Of a stretch of 64,000 nt of DNA, positions 60,431 to 64,000 are shown one piece after another. This DNA comes from Engraulis encrasicolus (lineage: Eukaryota > Chordata > Actinopteri > Clupeiformes > Engraulidae). Under the pieces are notes generated by a model. The model made no database searches and had not been told where the DNA came from. It saw nothing but the letters and a program-made list of their open reading frames with translations. The translations under genes and the position numbers were made by a program. Within the stretch, counting starts at the first letter, position 1, and each line of letters opens with the position of its first letter. Location of the stretch: NCBI RefSeq assembly GCF_034702125.1, contig NC_085869.1, forward strand, positions 18,522,177-18,586,176, written 5' to 3'.

Positions 60431-60461
60431 CTAACAAAATCAAAATGGCGGCGCGGTGACG
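60431..60461 (-). promoter_or_regulatory. Subterminal inverted motif with YY1-like core, right
   Basis: AAAATGGCGGC at 60442-60452 fits the YY1 promoter consensus and is the inverted partner of 53951-53981. It belongs to the transposon but now lies 361 bp upstream of the alternative dock9 start codon. Confidence 0.6.
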
Positions 60462-60524
60462 CCATAGAGGCAGCTGTTTCCGCTCTCTTCTTCTTTCCTC
60501 TCTGCCGGAACTTAGCTCTGCTAG

Positions 60525-60640
60525 AGCAGGAGCAGGAGGAGCAGGAGCAGGAGAAGCAGGAGGAGAAGAAGGAGCAGCTAGGGGAGGAGGAGGAGGAGGA
60601 GCAGCAGGAGGAGGAGGAGCAGTGGAGGGATGGGAAGTGA
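60525..60640. repeat. (GGA)n / (GCAGGA)n purine repeat
   Basis: GAG/GGA-rich tract in the presumed leader of the following exon. The Glu-rich frame through it is not considered a gene. Confidence 0.85.
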
Positions 60641-60812
60641 GGCAGGTGCAGTGCTGTCTGCTCCCTGCTGAGGGACACTGGGTTTGGGGGACCAGGGGGT
60701 TCCGCTGAGGGGAGGGCGGTCAGAGCCAAAGTGGCACTGGTGGTGCAGCAGGATTCCTGGCTGGATGCCGGTGATGTGCTGCTGGTGATGTGTGGGTGCA
60801 GTCGGAGGCATG

Positions 60813-61004
60813 ATGGGCAGCACCACCTGCATGATTCTGTTTGACGGGCTGCGCGCCGTGCTGGCCAGGAACTGTGGCGGCTACATCTGCAAGCGCGCGG
60901 CGGAAGCGGACCACCTGACGGAGTCCGAGTATGAGTCTGACTCGGAACCCACGTGCAGTCGCAGGGAGTCTCGAGCGTGGCCGAGAAAGAAGTCAGCAGC
61001 ACAG
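60813..61004 (+). CDS. dock9: Alternative first coding exon, probably of dock9
   Basis: Two adjacent in-frame ATGs (60810, 60813) follow an in-frame TGA at 60786-60788. The second has the better context (A at minus 3, G at plus 4). It encodes MGSTTCMILFDGLRAVLARN, then CGGYICKRAAEADHLTESEY, then ESDSEPTCSRRESRAWPRKK and SAAQ, with a phase-0 donor at 61005 ('CACAG|gtgcgt'). Phase, strand and position fit splicing to dock9 exon 2. As I recall, DOCK9 has isoforms whose first exon encodes a similar MG.TT..ILF-type N-terminus. Gly2 with Cys6 fits N-myristoylation plus palmitoylation, suggesting a membrane-tethered isoform. The C-terminal part is acidic then basic. Confidence 0.7.
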
Positions 61005-62059
61005 GTGCGTCTCCCAAGTGTGCGCGAGGGTCTCTCTCTGGTGTCATGCACGTGTTAAGGGTCTGAAGTATGCTACCGATCTTAAGTATCTATTGAGTGA
61101 CAACATGATGCGCTGCAACTATTGTGTAAGTGTATAAGTCATTGAATAAGTGGGTATGTTGATGATTATCTAGTCTACTACATGTGCCTGGTGAGGTTTG
61201 CCTGTACTTTATTGTACTGAATGTGTATCTTTGAGTGTGCACACTCTCATTTTGGTATCTGTGCATGCCATGGATTCATGTTCATATTATGTGTGTGATC
61301 GTGGGTACATTATTGATGCCTGTCAAGCCTTATACTCACACTCAGTCTCACAAACACATGCTGTGTGCGTGTGCGTGCGTGTGTGTGTGTGCGCTTTCAT
61401 TTGTATGTTTGCGTGCCTTGTCTGCATGTTTATACATGTGTGCGTTTCTGCGAGCGGATATGACCTTAATATGTGGAGACAGCCATCCAGTATTGTAGTC
61501 CTCCTCTTCCAGCAGCGCAGTCTTGTCTCGCGGGGACTTTTTTTTTTGTTCCAGAGCCAAACATGCTGTCTGAGTCAAAATGTCTGGTGGAGCTGTGGAT
61601 ATAAGCCGTCACGCACCGCGAACCAATTTTCAGTAAATCTCGAGAGCTTCCTCTTCCCCTGCTGCTGAATCCTCAAAATGATGTTGGAATTTCAAAAGTT
61701 CTTCTCCCTTGTCTGCCCCTTCAAGGTTTGATGGTTTAACAAATTGTCAAACTGTTTTTTTTTTTCTTTCTGTGAGGATGTGGTGGAGTCTATAACTCAT
61801 TTTTGGGAATTAAATACATGCAAAAAAATAAGTGCTTGTAATGGCATGGCCAAGGACAAGATGCATTTCGCAACACAAACTACTTTGTGTCATGTTAGAA
61901 AGGTCAAATGTATTTGATCAATTATTCAGTAAGTACAGCAGAGCGCAGGGCTGGTTTGGTTGGAGTGGTGGGCTGTGTCTGCCACCGCCTAACCCACATT
62001 TTAAAGAGCAGTTGGGGAAGCAAAGCGGTGAGCTGCGACGACTCAGCCTCAGGCTCTGC

Positions 62060-62460
62060 CTCTCATCTCCGCTGCCCTCCTCTCTACCACCCTCCTCTCT
62101 TCTACTCTCTTCTCCTCTGCCCTCCTCTCTACCACCCTCCTCTCCTCTGCCCTCCTATCTACCACCCTCCTCTCTTCTACTCTCTTCTCATCTGCTCTCC
62201 TCTCTTCTGCTCTCCTCTCCTCTTCTCTGCCCTCCACTTGTCTACCCTCCTCACCTCTGCTCTCCTCTTCTCTCCTCTCCTGTCTTCTGCCCTCATCTTT
62301 CCTGCTCTCCTCTCCACTGCCCTCTTCTCTTCTGCTCTCCTCCCTCCTCTCCTCTCCTATCCTCTCTTCTCCTCTCCTCTCTTCTCCCCTCCTCTCCTCT
62401 GCCCTCCTCTTTTCTGCTCTCCTCTCTTCTGCTCTCTCTCTACTGCCCTCTCCTCTTCTC
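62060..62460. repeat. CTCCT-type polypyrimidine tract
   Basis: Imperfect CCTCTCTTCTGCT units of 10-15 bp over 400 bp, including a repeated 'ctctaccaccctcctctctt'. A (GT)n follows at 62542-62580. Confidence 0.9.
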
Positions 62461-62547
62461 ACATGCTTGGCAATTTAAGCCCTCATCAGTGGGGTGGTGA
62501 GTGTTTGAGATCAATATACTCCTTGCTGAACTGAACCAAAATGGGTG

Positions 62548-62581
<34 letters not shown>

Positions 62582-63505
62582 CCATAGTGGCTGTGTGCGT
62601 GCATTCATATCAGTACCTGAAAGGGAGTGGGGGGGGGGGGGAGTGTAACACTGTCATACATTCATTTTTGCCCTGGCTATGTGGTCCATAGGACTGGTAG
62701 TCTCTGCATTCTACTATACAACTGGTCTCACACGGTCTGTCAATGATCAATGATGCTTCCATTTATTAAATGTTAAGTGCCCATTAAATGGATGTATGCC
62801 ATTACCCGTGCTTGGCAGGAGGCACATTATTGCTATTGATGGGAAAAGGAAGCACCAGTCAGAACAATCTCTTGACCCACAAAGATTTGTCAGGAGAAAT
62901 GAGAGCGAGTGTGCAAGCCCACCAAATGCCATATATACTGGAAATATTTATTTGTGGGGCGATTCAGTATTCTCGTTGGACAAAATTTCCCAAATCCCAA
63001 TTAGTTCCAAGACCAAGTTAGTCAGTGCCAGGTTGCACTGTGGGCAGGTCTCGCCCATGCTTAGCAACAGCAAACGCCGCAACTAGACTGAAATTCTTAA
63101 AACTGTCCACACACTCTCCAACACTCCTTCTGAACTTGGAAATAAGATCCTATAGATGTCCAAAATTCCAAACTACCCCTTTAAATGATTGTTCATCGTT
63201 CATGCAGGTTTCGAGGTGTTTATATTTCACAAACATTTCCATTTTATAGCAGTACAGTAAGTGATGAGAACTATTTTTTTTCTTATTTCTTAACTGTTGG
63301 AATGCAAGGCATGCAATTAGCCATCATTCCATTAATCTCCAGAGGCTGCTTAGCGTCGTAGTTGTTGTTGCGTAATGAAATCAGTCGTGACTGCTCCATC
63401 CTCCTCAGGTGTCTCCATGTGGAGCTGATGGGTGGTGGTGGTGGGGTTGTGAAGCTGGACATGACTTGATGAACTTCCCCTGGATCTGTTCTGACTGAGC
63501 CAGTG

Positions 63506-63745
63506 CAAGGTTGCCAGATGAGACTGATGATTTCTTGCTCAAAACCTGTCTGGGGGCACGAAATCCCGCCCAACTTTAACTTTATATAAAAAGTTTAGTT
63601 TAGTTTAACTTTAAATTCTGATGGTTCCTATGGCCATAGATTTGCTGAAAAACTCGCCCAAATGCCCTCTTTACCCATTTTTATCCACAAACGTCCATCC
63701 TAAGCAGCCAAATTGTGCGGCAAACATCCCAACCTGGCAACACTG
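63506..63745. mobile_element. Diverged GTTGCCAG-family hAT MITE
   Basis: The ends 'caaggttgccagatgag' and 'aacctggcaacactg' are inverted, in the same orientation as 35677-35874. The flanks match at only 5 of 8, so this copy is older. The last 250 bp of the window hold nothing recognised. Confidence 0.8.
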
Positions 63746-64000
63746 TCTCAGTGTGGTATCCCACGCTGTGTTGGGTATCTGATGGTGTGGGGGTCAGGGG
63801 CCAATGGGCTGGTCTCGCTCACTACACCCACCCCGGCCCCCGTGGCTTAATGAGCGGTATGCATGGCTCCGTCCGTCCGCTGGCCGGTCCCCGGTCCCCG
63901 GCCCCAGTCACCCAGTCATTAGGCAGACTTTTGTTTGGAGAGACCCACGGCTCTGTTATTCTACTCAGGCTCTGATTACTGCAGCGCACCCTTTTCCTTC

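Larger units (their letters stand above)
53896..60504 (+). mobile_element. P-type (THAP) DNA transposon, 6.6 kb, both ends present
   Basis: The left end 'cagagaggaaagaagaagag' (plus 'ag') is the exact inverse complement of the right end ending at 60504, 22 bp in all and 27 of 28 when extended. A second inverted pair lies inside: 'cgccattttgattttg' (53961-53976) against its complement near 60436-60452. The flanks CCGGGAC (53889-53895) and CCGGAAC (60505-60511) match at 6 of 7. P-type elements usually make 8-bp duplications with a GTCCGGAC-like preference, so a 7-base match is suggestive rather than decisive. Inside is a six-exon transposase gene on the + strand. Zebrafish carries a comparable element and THAP9 is the mammalian relative. 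Confidence 0.85.

Noticed and set aside
60344..60640. A 98-codon frame ending in a Glu/Gln-rich tail
   Set aside because: It crosses the end of the transposon and a GGA repeat and has no recognisable domain. It is more likely leader sequence.
61832..62534. Frames of over 200 codons rich in Ser/Pro/Leu
   Set aside because: They arise from the CTCCT-type pyrimidine tract.

Overview
This is a repeat-rich vertebrate nuclear window, almost certainly from a teleost fish. Short exons with GT/AG boundaries are scattered among long introns. There are very long CA and CT microsatellites, many short hAT-type elements with 8-bp target duplications, tRNA-derived SINEs, and a THAP/P-type DNA transposon of the kind known from zebrafish. 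No bacterial-style operon, CRISPR array, rRNA or canonical tRNA gene was seen. Everything recognised as host coding lies on the + strand.

Layout. (1) Positions 1-12038 hold the 3' end of farp1, a FERM-RhoGEF-PH protein: the last DH helix, PH1, the inter-PH linker and PH2, about the last 330 residues including the stop. Between the linker exon (5408-5577) and the first PH2 exon lies a second open exon (6748-6890) with identical phases, the same codon-completing Lys and a CW.R..S.S..D....E signature that aligns without gaps over 18 residues. It is a candidate mutually exclusive exon. (2) About 12.0-15.1 kb is the farp1 3' UTR, followed by a 1.3-kb inverted-repeat element (13793-15102) that carries a 140-bp satellite and a nested insertion. 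(3) 16127-16243 is a first coding exon of dock9 (zizimin1, a Cdc42 GEF). It is followed by an intron running past the window end and filled with transposons. (4) 53896-60504 is a 6.6-kb P-type transposon with 22-bp terminal inverted repeats. Its THAP-plus-RNase-H-like transposase gene has six exons, and the reading frame is broken at four homopolymer runs. (5) 60813-61004, 309 bp beyond the end of that transposon, is a second first exon with a phase-0 donor. It encodes an acylation-type MGSTTC N-terminus and is read here as the alternative dock9 start.

The two host genes both encode exchange factors for Rho-family GTPases with roles in neurite and dendrite morphogenesis. They lie head-to-tail about 4 kb apart. 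In human, farp1 and dock9 are neighbours but separated by STK24 and SLC15A1, and on opposite strands. The dock9 intron preserves a readable insertion history: target duplications define at least twelve hAT-type insertions, several of them nested, and a tandem duplication at 47992-49075 keeps its own empty target sites.
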